Source of the DNA: Woeseiaceae bacterium
GTDB lineage: Bacteria; Pseudomonadota; Gammaproteobacteria; Steroidobacterales; Woeseiaceae
Reading direction: 5' to 3'
Assembly (NCBI GenBank): GCA_021773035.1
Contig: JAJFKU010000056.1
Coordinates: forward strand, 124,001-188,000
Length of the DNA: 64,000 nucleotides
The notes beneath the pieces were generated by a model. That model did not search any database. It worked only from the letters and a program-made list of their open reading frames with translations, and was not told the DNA's origin. Below are positions 1-8,579 of this stretch, in pieces (the stretch's first letter is position 1; each line of letters starts with the position of its first letter). The translations under genes were made by a program, and so were the position numbers.

Positions 1-513
1 GCCGTCAGGCGGGTCGATAACGACCGTCGAGCCGTCGATCACATGGTCGCCCGTGAAAATCCAGTTGAGTCCAAGCTGTCTGTAGCAGAGGTGGTTCGAG
101 GCATGTCCCGGTGTCCGGATGGCCTCGATTTCCATGCCGCCAAGCACGATCCGGTCGCCATCTTCGAGCACTCGGTCCGGAACAAACGTCGTGTCCTGGT
201 GTGCGCCAGGCGGCGCCCGCCGGCCCAGTAATTCGGCCCCACTACGTTGCGCCAGCTCAACAGCCGCTGGCGAATGGTCGGGATGCGTATGTGTAACCAG
301 TATCCATTTGATCGCCGATGCAGCGGTTTCCTGTATCGCGTCCAGATGGCTGTCGATGACCGGGCCCGGGTCGAGCACGGCAACCTCGTTGTCGCCAAAC
401 AGGTAGGTGTTCGTGCCCGGCCCCGTCATCATCGAAGGATTTGGCGCCAACAAACGTCGCACGCCAGGCGCCAATTGAGTCAACACCGGCAACGCGGACC
501 CGAAGGGGGTCAT
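1..513 (-). CDS. MBL-fold metallo-hydrolase (LACTB2-like), C-terminus beyond window edge
   Basis: The reading frame begins at ATG 513 and runs off the left edge, so about 171 N-terminal residues are visible. The metallo-beta-lactamase zinc motif HTHPDHSPA (HxHxDH) is clear, followed by an LGGMEIEAI strand and TPGHASNHLCY, which supplies a further His ligand, then the FTGDHV segment with the bridging Asp. This order is typical of LACTB2/glyoxalase-II-like hydrolases acting on thioesters, phosphodiesters or RNA; the substrate cannot be read from the sequence. The ATG overlaps the stop of the upstream Nudix gene as ATGA, so the two are probably translationally coupled. Family assignment is secure; exact function is not. 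Confidence 0.85.
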   Translation of the reverse strand, partial: MTPFGSALPVLTQLAPGVRRLLAPNPSMMTGPGTNTYLFGDNEVAVLDPGPVIDSHLDAIQETAASAIKWILVTHTHPDHSPAAVELAQRSGAELLGRRAPPGAHQDTTFVPDRVLEDGDRIVLGGMEIEAIRTPGHASNHLCYRQLGLNWIFTGDHVIDGSTVVIDPPDG

Positions 514-1310
514 GACTTGGCGCCCGGATAATCCCGGTCGCCCGGCAGCACGACCTCCTGTCTGCCATGCCGTTCGATGATCACTGGAATCATGCTGGTA
601 ATACCCCATTCGACGCACGATCTGGCCCAATCCACGAGGCTTTCGAGCGTTTTGTGTCGCGCAACACTCTCCAGTGTCTTGACGGTTGGAAAGTGCAAAT
701 TCATATCGCCGCTGCGCCCGGCCGCCAGGACTTCTGCTGCTGTCGCCCAGCAGGAATCCGTTAGTTCTCCACCGCAATGCACCGGATCCTGTCCGTCCGG
801 CAACTCCGTCAGGAAAAAGCGTGCCGAATAGCGTTTCGCCTGCGTCGGCGGCGTAACCCAGTGACCGAAGTAATGCAGCTCTCCGCAATGCAGGGACAGT
901 TCATTGCGCAACACGAAATCTGCCCAGCTCGCAGAGCCGTCGTTGAGCGCGTCACGCACCGACGCGAGGTTTTCATCAAGACTCGAGCGGTCGGCCAGCA
1001 GTACACCCGTTTCTTCGAACAACTCGCGAACGGCGGCGCTGTAGTAGTCGAGACCGTTGCCTTCGACGCCGAGTCGCGAACTGGCGGCTGCGCCGCTTAG
1101 CCCGCAGCAGAACTCGTGGACCAGGGAATCGTCGCTATCGACTACGCCTCCCGGGAACGCGTGAGCAGCCCCGAACGACGACTGCTCATGACGCCTGACC
1201 ATGAATACCTCGGGCTCACCCCGTGCAGCCCTGACCAAAACGACGGTTGACGAGGGCCTTGCCGCGGCAGCATCAGTCACGCTTTGCATCGCCTGCTTCA
1301 CGACCTTCAA
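510..1310 (-). CDS. Nudix hydrolase, NUDT19/RP2-like
   Basis: A 266-residue Nudix hydrolase. The Nudix box is split: AFPGGV lies at about residues 51-56 and the core RELFEETG at 95-102, with some 35-40 extra residues between. That insertion is characteristic of the NUDT19/RP2 branch, whose characterised members hydrolyse CoA and CoA esters; the substrate here is inferred from family only. The start is uncertain: Met1 or Met8 (position 1289) both overlap the end of the upstream SRPBCC gene. The stop overlaps the next gene's ATG by four bases (ATGA). The Nudix plus MBL-hydrolase pairing suggests a joint role in thioester or nucleotide clean-up, which is inference. Confidence 0.86.
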   Translation of the reverse strand: MKVVKQAMQSVTDAAAARPSSTVVLVRAARGEPEVFMVRRHEQSSFGAAHAFPGGVVDSDDSLVHEFCCGLSGAAASSRLGVEGNGLDYYSAAVRELFEETGVLLADRSSLDENLASVRDALNDGSASWADFVLRNELSLHCGELHYFGHWVTPPTQAKRYSARFFLTELPDGQDPVHCGGELTDSCWATAAEVLAAGRSGDMNLHFPTVKTLESVARHKTLESLVDWARSCVEWGITSMIPVIIERHGRQEVVLPGDRDYPGAKS

Positions 1311-1824
1311 CGTGAGCCTTCAGCCTCCCGAGCGCCTCGCCGACAACCGAATCCACCGGACCCGATATCGCATCGAGGCCACCGGCGCGATAGCCACCTA
1401 CCGCATAGGTGAACGTCACCTTCGTGCCATCCTGCACGTCTTCGAACTCCCAGGTCATGTTGCCGTCGACACCCATGAGTCCGAGCGGCCCCAAACCACC
1501 GCTGAGCCGAATGACAACACCGGGATTGACCATCGTAACCGTCATATGAACGACACCGCCGCCCGACTCGAAGTGCTCGCAGAAACAACCCGGGAGTTCT
1601 GTGGCGATGCTGAGTCGCCTGGCATCTCCTGACACCGTGTGATCGGAACTCCACCAGTGGCCGATCTCGCCGATGGCCGCATTCCAGACCCGGGCTCGTT
1701 CGGCCTCGACAATGACTTCGCTGGCTGTCGTGAAACCGCCGGCCGCGGAGTCTGTCACTTCGGCGAAAGCCGTAACCGCAAGAATCGAGATCGCGCATAG
1801 AACCGTGCGAAACACGTTTTTCAT
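1273..1824 (-). CDS. Exported SRPBCC (START/polyketide-cyclase-like) domain protein
   Basis: A 183-residue protein with a clear signal peptide (positively charged start, hydrophobic core, cleavage near AFA-EV, residue 21). The mature part looks like an SRPBCC hydrophobic-ligand-binding fold: a VEAERARVWNAA helix entry, an IGHWWSSDHTV segment, and a C-terminal TWEFEDVQDGTKVTFTYAV strand pair typical of the Aha1/polyketide-cyclase branch. The ligand is unknown. A ribosome binding site (CAGGAGAGG) precedes ATG 1824. It overlaps the following Nudix gene by about 38 bp if that gene starts at 1310, so the SRPBCC, Nudix and MBL genes probably form one minus-strand operon. Confidence 0.78.
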   Translation of the reverse strand: MKNVFRTVLCAISILAVTAFAEVTDSAAGGFTTASEVIVEAERARVWNAAIGEIGHWWSSDHTVSGDARRLSIATELPGCFCEHFESGGGVVHMTVTMVNPGVVIRLSGGLGPLGLMGVDGNMTWEFEDVQDGTKVTFTYAVGGYRAGGLDAISGPVDSVVGEALGRLKAHVEGREAGDAKRD

Positions 1825-1848
1825 TGGGGCCTCTCCTGTCGTTTCGGC

Positions 1849-1923
1849 CTAGCTTACCGTAATCAGGAGAAATATCGCGGCGGCGATTGCAGTTCCAAAG
1901 TAGAGTTTTTTCCAGAAAGACAT
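1849..1923 (-). CDS. Possible 24-residue single-pass membrane peptide
   Basis: A short frame with ATG at 1923 and TAG at 1849 encodes MSFWKKLYFG, then a hydrophobic run of about 14 residues (AIAAAIFLLITV) and a terminal Ser. The layout (short basic N-terminus, one membrane helix, no other domain) resembles known small membrane proteins. It lies immediately upstream of the SRPBCC gene on the same strand. Only a weak GAG lies upstream as a ribosome binding site. Coding status is speculative. No other feature was recognised between 1825 and 2026. Confidence 0.25.
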   Translation of the reverse strand: MSFWKKLYFGTAIAAAIFLLITVS

Positions 1924-2026
1924 TGAATAGCTCGAATAGTGGTCATAGATCGATTTGCCTGTATTGTTGCCCTATCAGCATGAACCGTCGCTGAAGCCCG
2001 TTAAGCCCTCTTAAGTCTTTGAATTT

Positions 2027-2905
2027 ATGGATCAGGATCTACGCGTCGTCTACGAAAGCCGTAACCGGCAGAGCTGCGCCGACCGCGCGCTGGTACTCAC
2101 TTCGTTGCAGATACCGCATCAAATCGTCGACGATGCCGGTTCCTGCCTGTTGCTGGTACCGGCTGCATTATCGGCACAGGCCGCCGGCGAGCTGCAGCTC
2201 TACGACGAAGAGAACCCGCCGCCACGGCCGGCGCCCGTTCGGAAGACCGAATTCCAGGATCCCGTGCCCGGACTGGTCGGCTACGTCTTCGTCATTTGTA
2301 TGGTTGCCGGCATGGCCGGTTACTCGTTTTTCCAGTCGAACTGGTTTGTCGCCGGCCGCGTCGACGGCGAACTCATTCGCGATGGAGAACTGTGGCGTCT
2401 GTTTACCGCCCTGACCCTGCATTCGGGTCTTAAGCACCTTCTGGGCAACATCGTTTTCGGCGTATTCTTCGGTCTGTTCGCCGGGCGGCTACTCGGTTCG
2501 GGTGTCGCCTGGCTCGCCATCGTTCTCGCGGCCGCGACCGGAAATGCCTTCAATACCCTGTTGCTGGAATCGGCCCACCGTTCGATTGGCGCATCAACGG
2601 CGGTGTTTGCCGCGCTCGGAATCGTGGCCGGCTACGTCTGGCGTGGCAAGCTGATGAATCAGGATCGCTGGTCAAACCGCTACGGCCCCGTCGTTGGCGG
2701 GCTTGCCTTGCTGATGTACACGGGTACCGGTGGCCCGAACACCGATGTCGGCGCGCATTTGCTGGGCTTTGTCTGTGGTTTCGTCGCCGGCATGTTGCTG
2801 GTGCGGTTCGAACCCGCTTCCAGAGACACCCGAACCCAGCTGCTGGCCGGTACTACCGCGCTCGCCATCCTGGTAATTAGCTGGACTATCGCGCTAATGA
2901 TCTGA
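2027..2905 (+). CDS. Rhomboid-family intramembrane serine protease
   Basis: A 292-residue membrane protein. About 85 N-terminal residues are cytoplasmic and are followed by six or seven hydrophobic segments. The rhomboid active site is visible: HLLGN with oxyanion Asn141 and preceding His137, the serine loop GAST with nucleophile Ser190, and catalytic His244 in DVGAHLLGF. The usual G-x-S-G reads G-A-S-T here, a tolerated variation. The N-terminal domain (RALVLTSLQIPHQIV) resembles the part found in some gammaproteobacterial rhomboids that recalls DUF2007-like folds; this is tentative. ATG 2027 is the only sensible start. Substrates are unknown. Confidence 0.88.
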   Translation: MDQDLRVVYESRNRQSCADRALVLTSLQIPHQIVDDAGSCLLLVPAALSAQAAGELQLYDEENPPPRPAPVRKTEFQDPVPGLVGYVFVICMVAGMAGYSFFQSNWFVAGRVDGELIRDGELWRLFTALTLHSGLKHLLGNIVFGVFFGLFAGRLLGSGVAWLAIVLAAATGNAFNTLLLESAHRSIGASTAVFAALGIVAGYVWRGKLMNQDRWSNRYGPVVGGLALLMYTGTGGPNTDVGAHLLGFVCGFVAGMLLVRFEPASRDTRTQLLAGTTALAILVISWTIALMI

Positions 2906-2968
2906 TATCGGCGGCCAATCATGTAGAATTTCGCGAATGAGAGACCGCCTCGAGGCAGAACGCCTGAT

Positions 2969-4087
2969 ATGAAGACCGTTCTATTGTCGCTGTTCGCGCT
3001 GTTAGTTGTCGCCGCAACAACCCTTTGGGTGCGACACGGTGGAGGCGAGCCTTATCCCGACCTGACCAAGCCGCCACAGCTAAGGGCCGATGCCCTTGAA
3101 GAAGTACTCAGCTACGCCGAACCGATCGGCAATGTGGCCGTCAATCGTGACGGCAGGGTTTTTTTTACCGTTCACCCGGAATCCCGTCCACAGGGTAATC
3201 GCCTGCTCGAGCACGTTGACGGCGCTTCGACACCCTACCCGTCATTACGCCAGCAAAGTGAATTATTCGATACGCCGCTGGGCATGGCGATTGACCGCTT
3301 TGATCGACTCTGGGTGATCGATCATGGCAATCACGGCCTGCGTTCCGCGAGCATCATTGCGATCGACCTCGCGAGCGGCAACGTACTAAGAAAGCAGAAC
3401 TTCGACGCTACGATTGCGCCAGCCGGATCGCTGCTGCAGGACCTGCAGATCAGCGCAGACGGCCGCACGATCGTCATTGCCGACGCCAGCTTCTGGCGCA
3501 AGTCGCCCGCGCTGGTTGTTTACGATGTCGAAAGCGGCGACGTGCGCCGGGTCCTCGAGGGCCACCCGTCAGTTTCGGCTGAAAACTACACCATTCGCTA
3601 TCAGGGCAGGAACATGCAGTTCCTCGGTGGCATCGTCGCGCTTCGCGGCGGCGTGGACGGTATCGCGATGGGCGACGACTGGCTCTACTGGGGCGCACTC
3701 AACGGATCCGGCCTGTATCGTATCCGTATCAAGGACCTGATCAACGACAGGCTGCCGGCCTCGCAGCTCGCCACGCTGCTGGAACGATTCAGCGACAAGC
3801 CGCTAAGCGACGGCCTCAGTCTGGATACCTCGGGTAACGTCTATCTGACCGATGTGGAACATCACGCCATACATCGCGTTGACCCACACGGCGAGCTGTC
3901 AACGCTGATACAATCCCGCGAACTGCGCTGGCCGGATGCCCTGTCATTCGGGCCGGACGGTTATCTTTATGTGGCAGACAGTGCGCTGCCGGAACTCATT
4001 TTAAAGTCCACGGAACACATCAAATCTCAGGGGCCTTTTCGGATATTCCGATTTCAGCCCGGCTTTGACGGCGTTCCGGGACAATAA
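2969..4087 (+). CDS. Yellow/major royal jelly (MRJP)-like beta-propeller protein
   Basis: A 372-residue protein with an N-terminal hydrophobic anchor or signal (residues 1-20). Hallmarks of the bacterial MRJP/Yellow family occur in order: DRLWVIDHGNHG, a SIIAIDLASGNVLRKQNF segment, an IADAS...LVVYD strand, GVDGIAMG...LYWGALNGSGLYRI, DKPLSDGLSLD, GNVYLTDVEHHAI, and a WPDALSFGPDGYLYVADS finish. The fold is a six-bladed propeller. Insect Yellow proteins act on dopachrome, but bacterial members are essentially uncharacterised, so no reaction is assigned. The downstream mechanosensitive channel gene follows within 20 bp, suggesting one transcript. Confidence 0.85.
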   Translation: MKTVLLSLFALLVVAATTLWVRHGGGEPYPDLTKPPQLRADALEEVLSYAEPIGNVAVNRDGRVFFTVHPESRPQGNRLLEHVDGASTPYPSLRQQSELFDTPLGMAIDRFDRLWVIDHGNHGLRSASIIAIDLASGNVLRKQNFDATIAPAGSLLQDLQISADGRTIVIADASFWRKSPALVVYDVESGDVRRVLEGHPSVSAENYTIRYQGRNMQFLGGIVALRGGVDGIAMGDDWLYWGALNGSGLYRIRIKDLINDRLPASQLATLLERFSDKPLSDGLSLDTSGNVYLTDVEHHAIHRVDPHGELSTLIQSRELRWPDALSFGPDGYLYVADSALPELILKSTEHIKSQGPFRIFRFQPGFDGVPGQ

Positions 4088-4106
4088 GCAGAATAGGACG
4101 ATAGTT

Positions 4107-4970
4107 TTGGACGAAAAAACAATAGAAGCCCTGCCCTTCGACTGGGCGACACTGCCACAACTCCTGCAGGAGAAAGGTATCGACCTCGGTATCGACTTCG
4201 GCATCAAGGCCGCCACAGCGCTGGCAATATTCTTTATCGGTAAGTTCTTTATCCGGCTGGCCGTCGGTGCCATCCGCAAGCTCATGCAAAAGCAGCAGGT
4301 GGACAGGACGCTGGAAACCTTTATCTGCAATCTCGTTCGAACCGCGTTGCTGGTCGTCGTCATTATCGCCGCCATCGGCGCGCTGGGTGTCGAAACCACT
4401 TCGTTCATCGCGATCTTCGGTGCCGCCGGTCTCGCAGTCGGTCTTGCCTTGCAGGGTTCGCTGTCGAATTTCGCGTCCGGTGTTTTGATCGTCCTGTTCA
4501 GGCCCTACCGTGTCGGCGACTTCATTGAAGCAGCCGGTATCTCCGGCAGTGTTGAACAGGTGCAGATCCTGACGACGATTTTGAAGACCGGTGACAACAA
4601 GCAGATCATCGTGCCGAACAGTCAGATCATGGACAGCATCATCACCAACTACTCAGCCAACGCGACGCGTCGTATTGATCTCGTCGTCGGCGTCAGTTAC
4701 GAAGACGATCTCGACAAGGTCCGCAGGACGCTGGAGGAACTGGTTGCTGCGGAAGACAGGATCCTGGACGAGCCCGCCACAACGATCGCCGTGTCGGAAC
4801 TGGCCGACAGCAGTGTTAACTTCATCGTGCGTCCGTGGGTCAACACGTCCGACTACTGGGGCGTCACCTTCGATCTGACGGAAGCCATCAAAAAACGTTT
4901 CGACAAGGAAGGCATTTCGTTCCCGTTCCCGCAGCAGGACGTGCATCTCTATCAGCAGAATGCAGGCTGA
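4107..4970 (+). CDS. Small-conductance mechanosensitive channel, MscS family
   Basis: Three N-terminal transmembrane segments precede the signature MscS region: the Gly/Ala-packed TM3 (FGAAGLAVGLALQGSLSNF), the LIVLFRPYRVGDFIE start of the beta domain, an IVPNSQIMDS motif, and a SFPFPQQDVHLY C-terminus very like the E. coli protein. I chose TTG 4107 because an AGGA sits about nine bases upstream and it gives 287 residues, close to the family's usual 286. The alternative TTG at 4065 lies inside the previous gene and has no ribosome binding site. It releases solutes on hypo-osmotic shock from the inner membrane. Confidence 0.92.
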   Translation: MDEKTIEALPFDWATLPQLLQEKGIDLGIDFGIKAATALAIFFIGKFFIRLAVGAIRKLMQKQQVDRTLETFICNLVRTALLVVVIIAAIGALGVETTSFIAIFGAAGLAVGLALQGSLSNFASGVLIVLFRPYRVGDFIEAAGISGSVEQVQILTTILKTGDNKQIIVPNSQIMDSIITNYSANATRRIDLVVGVSYEDDLDKVRRTLEELVAAEDRILDEPATTIAVSELADSSVNFIVRPWVNTSDYWGVTFDLTEAIKKRFDKEGISFPFPQQDVHLYQQNAG

Positions 4971-4984
4971 TCAACAGGCGAAGT

Positions 4985-5896
4985 TCAATCTGTAATATCG
5001 GGCTCGATAAAACACCATGTCAGATTCGGCACGCGCGCTTTGAGTTCTTTCTCAAGCGCGTTGATGCTGACGATCGCATCCCTGATGTTAATGTCCGGAC
5101 ACATCTTGATTTTGGCAGCCAGCATCGTATCCGGACCGAATTGAATAGTGATGGTGTTGAAGACCCGTTCGATTTCTTCCTGCTCTGCCAGAATGTCGTT
5201 GATAGCTTCCTGAATATCGGGATCCGCCGAACGGCCGACGAGCAATGAACGAACGCGCCAGGCAACAAAGACCGAAATAACGATGAGGATGACGCCGATG
5301 CAGATCGAGCCCATCGCATCGTAGACCGGATTGCCGGTGATAGCCGCCAGCACCAGGAAGCCCAGTGCGATAATCAATCCCAGCTGAGCGCCGATGTCTT
5401 CGCCGAGCACGACGACGAGTTCGGAGTTCCGCGTATGCTTCAGCCACTCCCGAAACGGGCGCTCACCTCTGACCTTCTTGATTTCGCGCAACGCGCCGTA
5501 CAGGGACGAACCTTCGAGCATGATTGCCAGTATCAAGACGGTTATTGCGATCCATAGCTGCGACAGCGGTTCCGGGTGCTGCAGTTTGTGTACGCCCTCG
5601 TAGATCGAAAACAGGCCACCCATGCTGAACAGCAGAATCGCAACGATAAAACTCCAGAAATAACTGAGCTTCCCGTAGCCGAGCGGGTGCTCGTCATCCG
5701 GCGGTCGCTGCGACTGTTTCAGGCCCAGATACAGCAACACCTGGTTGCCGGTATCCGCATAGGAGTGAATAGCCTCGGCCATCATACTGCCGGAGCCAGT
5801 CACCCAGGCCGCCCAGGTTTTTGCGATAGCGATGCCGAAATTCGCAAGAAAGGCGTAAAGAATGGCCTTGGCGGTGGATTCATGAGTGGAAGACAT
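4985..5896 (-). CDS. Cation diffusion facilitator (CDF/ZnT9-like) metal transporter
   Basis: A 303-residue protein with about six transmembrane helices and a cytoplasmic C-terminal domain. TM2 has the metal site His44-x3-Asp48 (HSYAD), and TM5 has an ED-IGA-x2-G motif, as in the ZnT9/SLC30A9 branch rather than classic FieF (which has D-x3-D in both). A DDEHPLGYGKLSYF loop matches the conserved DxxHPxGxGKxEY region. Likely function is proton-coupled efflux of zinc or a similar divalent ion; metal preference cannot be told. It converges on the MscS gene with only 14 bp between the stops. Confidence 0.9.
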   Translation of the reverse strand: MSSTHESTAKAILYAFLANFGIAIAKTWAAWVTGSGSMMAEAIHSYADTGNQVLLYLGLKQSQRPPDDEHPLGYGKLSYFWSFIVAILLFSMGGLFSIYEGVHKLQHPEPLSQLWIAITVLILAIMLEGSSLYGALREIKKVRGERPFREWLKHTRNSELVVVLGEDIGAQLGLIIALGFLVLAAITGNPVYDAMGSICIGVILIVISVFVAWRVRSLLVGRSADPDIQEAINDILAEQEEIERVFNTITIQFGPDTMLAAKIKMCPDINIRDAIVSINALEKELKARVPNLTWCFIEPDITD

Positions 5897-5990
5897 AGGT
5901 AAACCAAATTGCCGCTGCTGCGTTAGGACTCTTATGATGCCACGGTCTTCGTACTTTACGGAACCAGGGGTTTACCGGTGAGCCGAACTA

Positions 5991-6347
5991 ATGAACAGAG
6001 CAAAGACCCTCTTCACCGCGTCACTCATGCTCACGATCATCGCCTGCGCGGCGCATCCCGATCCCATCGTCGACATGAAAGGCGTGAACCCCGAACTCTT
6101 CAGCCAGGACTGGGAAGACTGTGAGGGCTACAGCGAGCAGATCGCGATGGGCAAAGGTGTCGCGAAAGGCGCCGGCGCCGGTGCGGTCGTTGGAGCGGTA
6201 GGAGGCGCGATACATGACGATGTCGGTCGTGGTGCCGCCAGCGGAGCGCTGATTGGCGCCACGCGCTCCGGGCTTACGGCCGATCGCGACAAACAGCAGG
6301 TCTTCAAGCGCTGCCTGCGCGGTCGCGGCTACCGCGTCCTCAACTAG
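5991..6347 (+). CDS. Glycine-zipper lipoprotein
   Basis: A 118-residue protein with a lipoprotein signal ending in the lipobox-like TIIAC (Cys19). The mature chain has a glycine-zipper region (GAGAGAVVGAVGGAI...AASGALIGA) typical of small envelope proteins that insert in or stiffen the outer membrane. A conserved CL-RGRGY ending matches uncharacterised gammaproteobacterial homologues. The gene is monocistronic: a rho-independent terminator begins six bases after the stop. Function unknown beyond envelope location. Confidence 0.75.
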   Translation: MNRAKTLFTASLMLTIIACAAHPDPIVDMKGVNPELFSQDWEDCEGYSEQIAMGKGVAKGAGAGAVVGAVGGAIHDDVGRGAASGALIGATRSGLTADRDKQQVFKRCLRGRGYRVLN

Positions 6348-6352
6348 CCGGG

Positions 6353-6375
6353 AAAGGGCTGCGAGCCCTTTTTTA
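6353..6375 (+). terminator. Rho-independent terminator of the glycine-zipper lipoprotein gene
   Basis: An AAAGGGCT / AGCCCTTT stem encloses a GCG loop and is followed by a T-run (TTTTTTAT). It lies immediately after the lipoprotein stop codon. Confidence 0.85.
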
Positions 6376-6415
6376 TCTCTAGTACAATTCGGCGTTTGAT
6401 TGCCGAGAACATGCC

Positions 6416-6937
6416 GTGATACCCGAGATCGAAACCGAAAGGCTGTTGTTGCGTGCGCCGCGCAGCGACGATTTCCAGACCTACAGGGATTTTTTTGCGG
6501 ATGCTGCCGCCTCCGCTTTCTACGGCGGTCCCCTGGAAACTCATCAGGCGTGGCGAGTACTGGCCACGGACCTTGGTCACTGGCAGCTGCGCGGGTACGG
6601 CCGCTGGGCCATCGAGTCCCGTGAGGACGGAATGATGATCGGCGGCTGCGGTCTGTGGTGGCCAGCGGGCTGGCCGCGATCCGAGCTAACCTGGTGGTTG
6701 TGCCCGTCCGGGCGCGGCAAGGGTTTCGCCACCGAGGCTTCCCGGGCCGCGATCTCTTTCGCATACGACGTGCTTGACTGGGAGCTGGTCGAAACTCATA
6801 TCGACGACGACAATGACGTGGCCCGTCGACTGATAAGCCGCCTTGGCGGGAAAATCATCGCACGCGAAAGCTTCCCGGACGGTCACGAAAGAGACATCTT
6901 TGCTTTACCAAGAGCGACGGCGGGAGTTTCGGTGTGA
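6416..6937 (+). CDS. GNAT-family N-acetyltransferase (RimJ/RimL-like)
   Basis: A 173-residue acetyltransferase starting at GTG 6416. It opens with the IETERLLLRAP strand typical of the RimJ/RimL branch, has an ELTWWLCPSGRGKGFATEA segment forming the acetyl-CoA pyrophosphate loop (GRGKG), and ends in the N-DVARRLISRLG helix. This branch acetylates protein N-termini or small amines; the actual substrate is unknown. It sits just after a strong terminator, so it has its own promoter, and converges on the flavodoxin-like gene at 7031. Confidence 0.86.
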   Translation: MIPEIETERLLLRAPRSDDFQTYRDFFADAAASAFYGGPLETHQAWRVLATDLGHWQLRGYGRWAIESREDGMMIGGCGLWWPAGWPRSELTWWLCPSGRGKGFATEASRAAISFAYDVLDWELVETHIDDDNDVARRLISRLGGKIIARESFPDGHERDIFALPRATAGVSV

Positions 6938-7030
6938 TCACCGTTTCCTGAAGCGCAGATACTGCACCGACCTGGAGTTTTGGGCGACACCCCGTCGCCG
7001 CTTCGGTGACGTATCGCCGTCTCGTCATGC

Positions 7031-7711
7031 TCAGGACGCAAGCGACGAAAAGCGCGCACAGAATCGATCCGCAAACTGCTGCAATGCCGCCCAGTCGGTA
7101 AATTCCCGATCGATAGTCAGGTCGGGCCAGCCCTGCTGTCGCAGCGGCTTTCGAAACACGGCCTGCGACAACTTCAGTATCCAGCGCCAGGGACGCGAGA
7201 ACCGGGAGTAGTGCATCGCACCCGCCAGCATTTCCACGTCATCCGGACGCCAGCCAAGGCTGTCGAGAAATGTATTCACCTGCTCTTTGGCCCGTTCCCG
7301 CCCCTGCTCCGTGTTCGCAGCAGCGGATATGCTAACCGACAGGAATGCGGTGGGCTTTGTCGCAAACTCGCCCTTGTGGCTGGCAACGAAGCTCGACGCG
7401 CTGTCCTGGTGTTTTCCGGCGTGAACAGAAGCCGCAACAATGATGGCGTCGAACTGTTCCGGACCCGGCAGTTCCGTCGACTGGCCCAGGTTGGCGATGT
7501 CAGTATCATGCCCCAGCTCCGTCAAACGGTGTGCCAGCGCGCCCGCTATCCTGGCCGTTTGCCCCTCGCTTGTGGCGAAAGCAATCAGGATGTGTCGGCG
7601 CCGGGCATTGTCGCGGTCCGCGGCAACTACGGTGTCTGCAGGCAGTTCCTGCAATGAGTTCTGGCGGTTCATACCGCCATTCTTATACGAGATAGCGGGC
7701 AGCTCGAACAT
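7031..7711 (-). CDS. Flavodoxin-domain protein, HemG-like (menaquinone-dependent protoporphyrinogen oxidase family)
   Basis: The flavodoxin core begins near residue 39: HILIAFATSEGQTARIA is the FMN phosphate loop, SVHAGKHQ corresponds to the HemG SxxxxxxxH loop, and LAGAMHYSRFSRPWRWILK matches the LxGAxxY segment of HemG. In E. coli HemG oxidises protoporphyrinogen IX using menaquinone. This protein has about 38 extra residues before the domain, and Met14 is a possible later start. Because relatives include general flavodoxins, the haem role is likely but not proven; the symbol is left blank. Confidence 0.75.
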   Translation of the reverse strand: MFELPAISYKNGGMNRQNSLQELPADTVVAADRDNARRRHILIAFATSEGQTARIAGALAHRLTELGHDTDIANLGQSTELPGPEQFDAIIVAASVHAGKHQDSASSFVASHKGEFATKPTAFLSVSISAAANTEQGRERAKEQVNTFLDSLGWRPDDVEMLAGAMHYSRFSRPWRWILKLSQAVFRKPLRQQGWPDLTIDREFTDWAALQQFADRFCARFSSLAS

Positions 7712-7863
7712 ACGAGCTTACCGAAGTCGTTTCTTGCGAACGTTGTCCCATACCCGCTAAGCGCCGCTAATTGTCCTTAACCGACGCTAACTGCGGAAGC
7801 GGTCCGGCCACCGCGCGGCTTACGCTCAGTCGGCCACATAAACGAACTGAGGAGAATAACTAA

Positions 7864-8112
7864 ATGATTCTATCGAAACTTGTCGTCAGCTGGCTGGAAT
7901 GGATCATCGAGATTGGCCTTTGGTTGATCCTGATTGGCGGATTCGTCGTTGGCACGACCCTGGGTTCCGGATTTTTTGGAAGCCTGGGAATGGGTCTTGC
8001 CACGATGCTCGGTGGCGGCCTCCTGGGTGCCGGTTTGTTCGGATTCTTCATTGTTCTGAATAGCATTAACAGATCGGTCGCTGAAATACGCGAGCAGAGG
8101 AGAAATTCATGA
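7864..8112 (+). CDS. Small two-helix membrane protein
   Basis: An 82-residue protein with a good ribosome binding site (GAGGAG) seven bases before ATG. It has two hydrophobic segments: one around residues 15-30 (IGLWLILIGGFVVG) and a Gly-rich one around 40-65 (GMGLATMLGGGLLGAGLFGFF), then a basic tail. I recognise no family. Its stop overlaps the next ATG as ATGA, so it is co-translated with the small lipoprotein gene that follows. Confidence 0.7.
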   Translation: MILSKLVVSWLEWIIEIGLWLILIGGFVVGTTLGSGFFGSLGMGLATMLGGGLLGAGLFGFFIVLNSINRSVAEIREQRRNS

Positions 8113-8516
8113 GAGTTCGATCACTAATCGTCCTGGCTGCGTGTTTCATTATTGCCGCATGCGGCACGTCCAACAGTCCGGAAGACGTAGTCACCGATAT
8201 CTACGAACTGACTACGAGCGGAGATCTCGAAGCGGCACTGGAGTTATTGGTTGTCGAAAAACGCAGCACTTCCGACTCCAGCTTGAGGTCGCTGGCAAAA
8301 ATACGGGACTCACTCAATGCCTCCGGATTTTCCGGGCTTGCCATCAGCGGCAGTCAGGAAGAAGGCGTCTCTATGCGCGTGTATTTCAAGGAGCAGTACG
8401 AATCCGGAAAAGAGAAAGATGGCGGCGCGCAGCTTTTGCAGGAAGACGGGCAATGGAAACTCAAGTCCCTGTACGTCCCCGGCGGAGTCGGTGGCAGGGG
8501 CGGCCACAGGCTCTGA
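8109..8516 (+). CDS. Small lipoprotein, DUF4878/NTF2-like
   Basis: A 135-residue protein with a lipoprotein signal ending IIAAC (Cys18) and a short mature domain. The pattern SPEDVVTDIYELTTSGDLEAALELL, followed later by a LLQEDGQWKL strand, resembles the DUF4878/NTF2-like lipoproteins that fold as small alpha/beta cones. Function is unknown. The four-base overlap with the preceding membrane-protein gene suggests that both act together in the envelope. Confidence 0.72.
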   Translation: MRVRSLIVLAACFIIAACGTSNSPEDVVTDIYELTTSGDLEAALELLVVEKRSTSDSSLRSLAKIRDSLNASGFSGLAISGSQEEGVSMRVYFKEQYESGKEKDGGAQLLQEDGQWKLKSLYVPGGVGGRGGHRL

Positions 8517-8579
8517 TCAGGCGTCGCCTGATTCACGATCCGGGTCTCGCGACGATTCATACAGGCTTGACCCGCGGCT

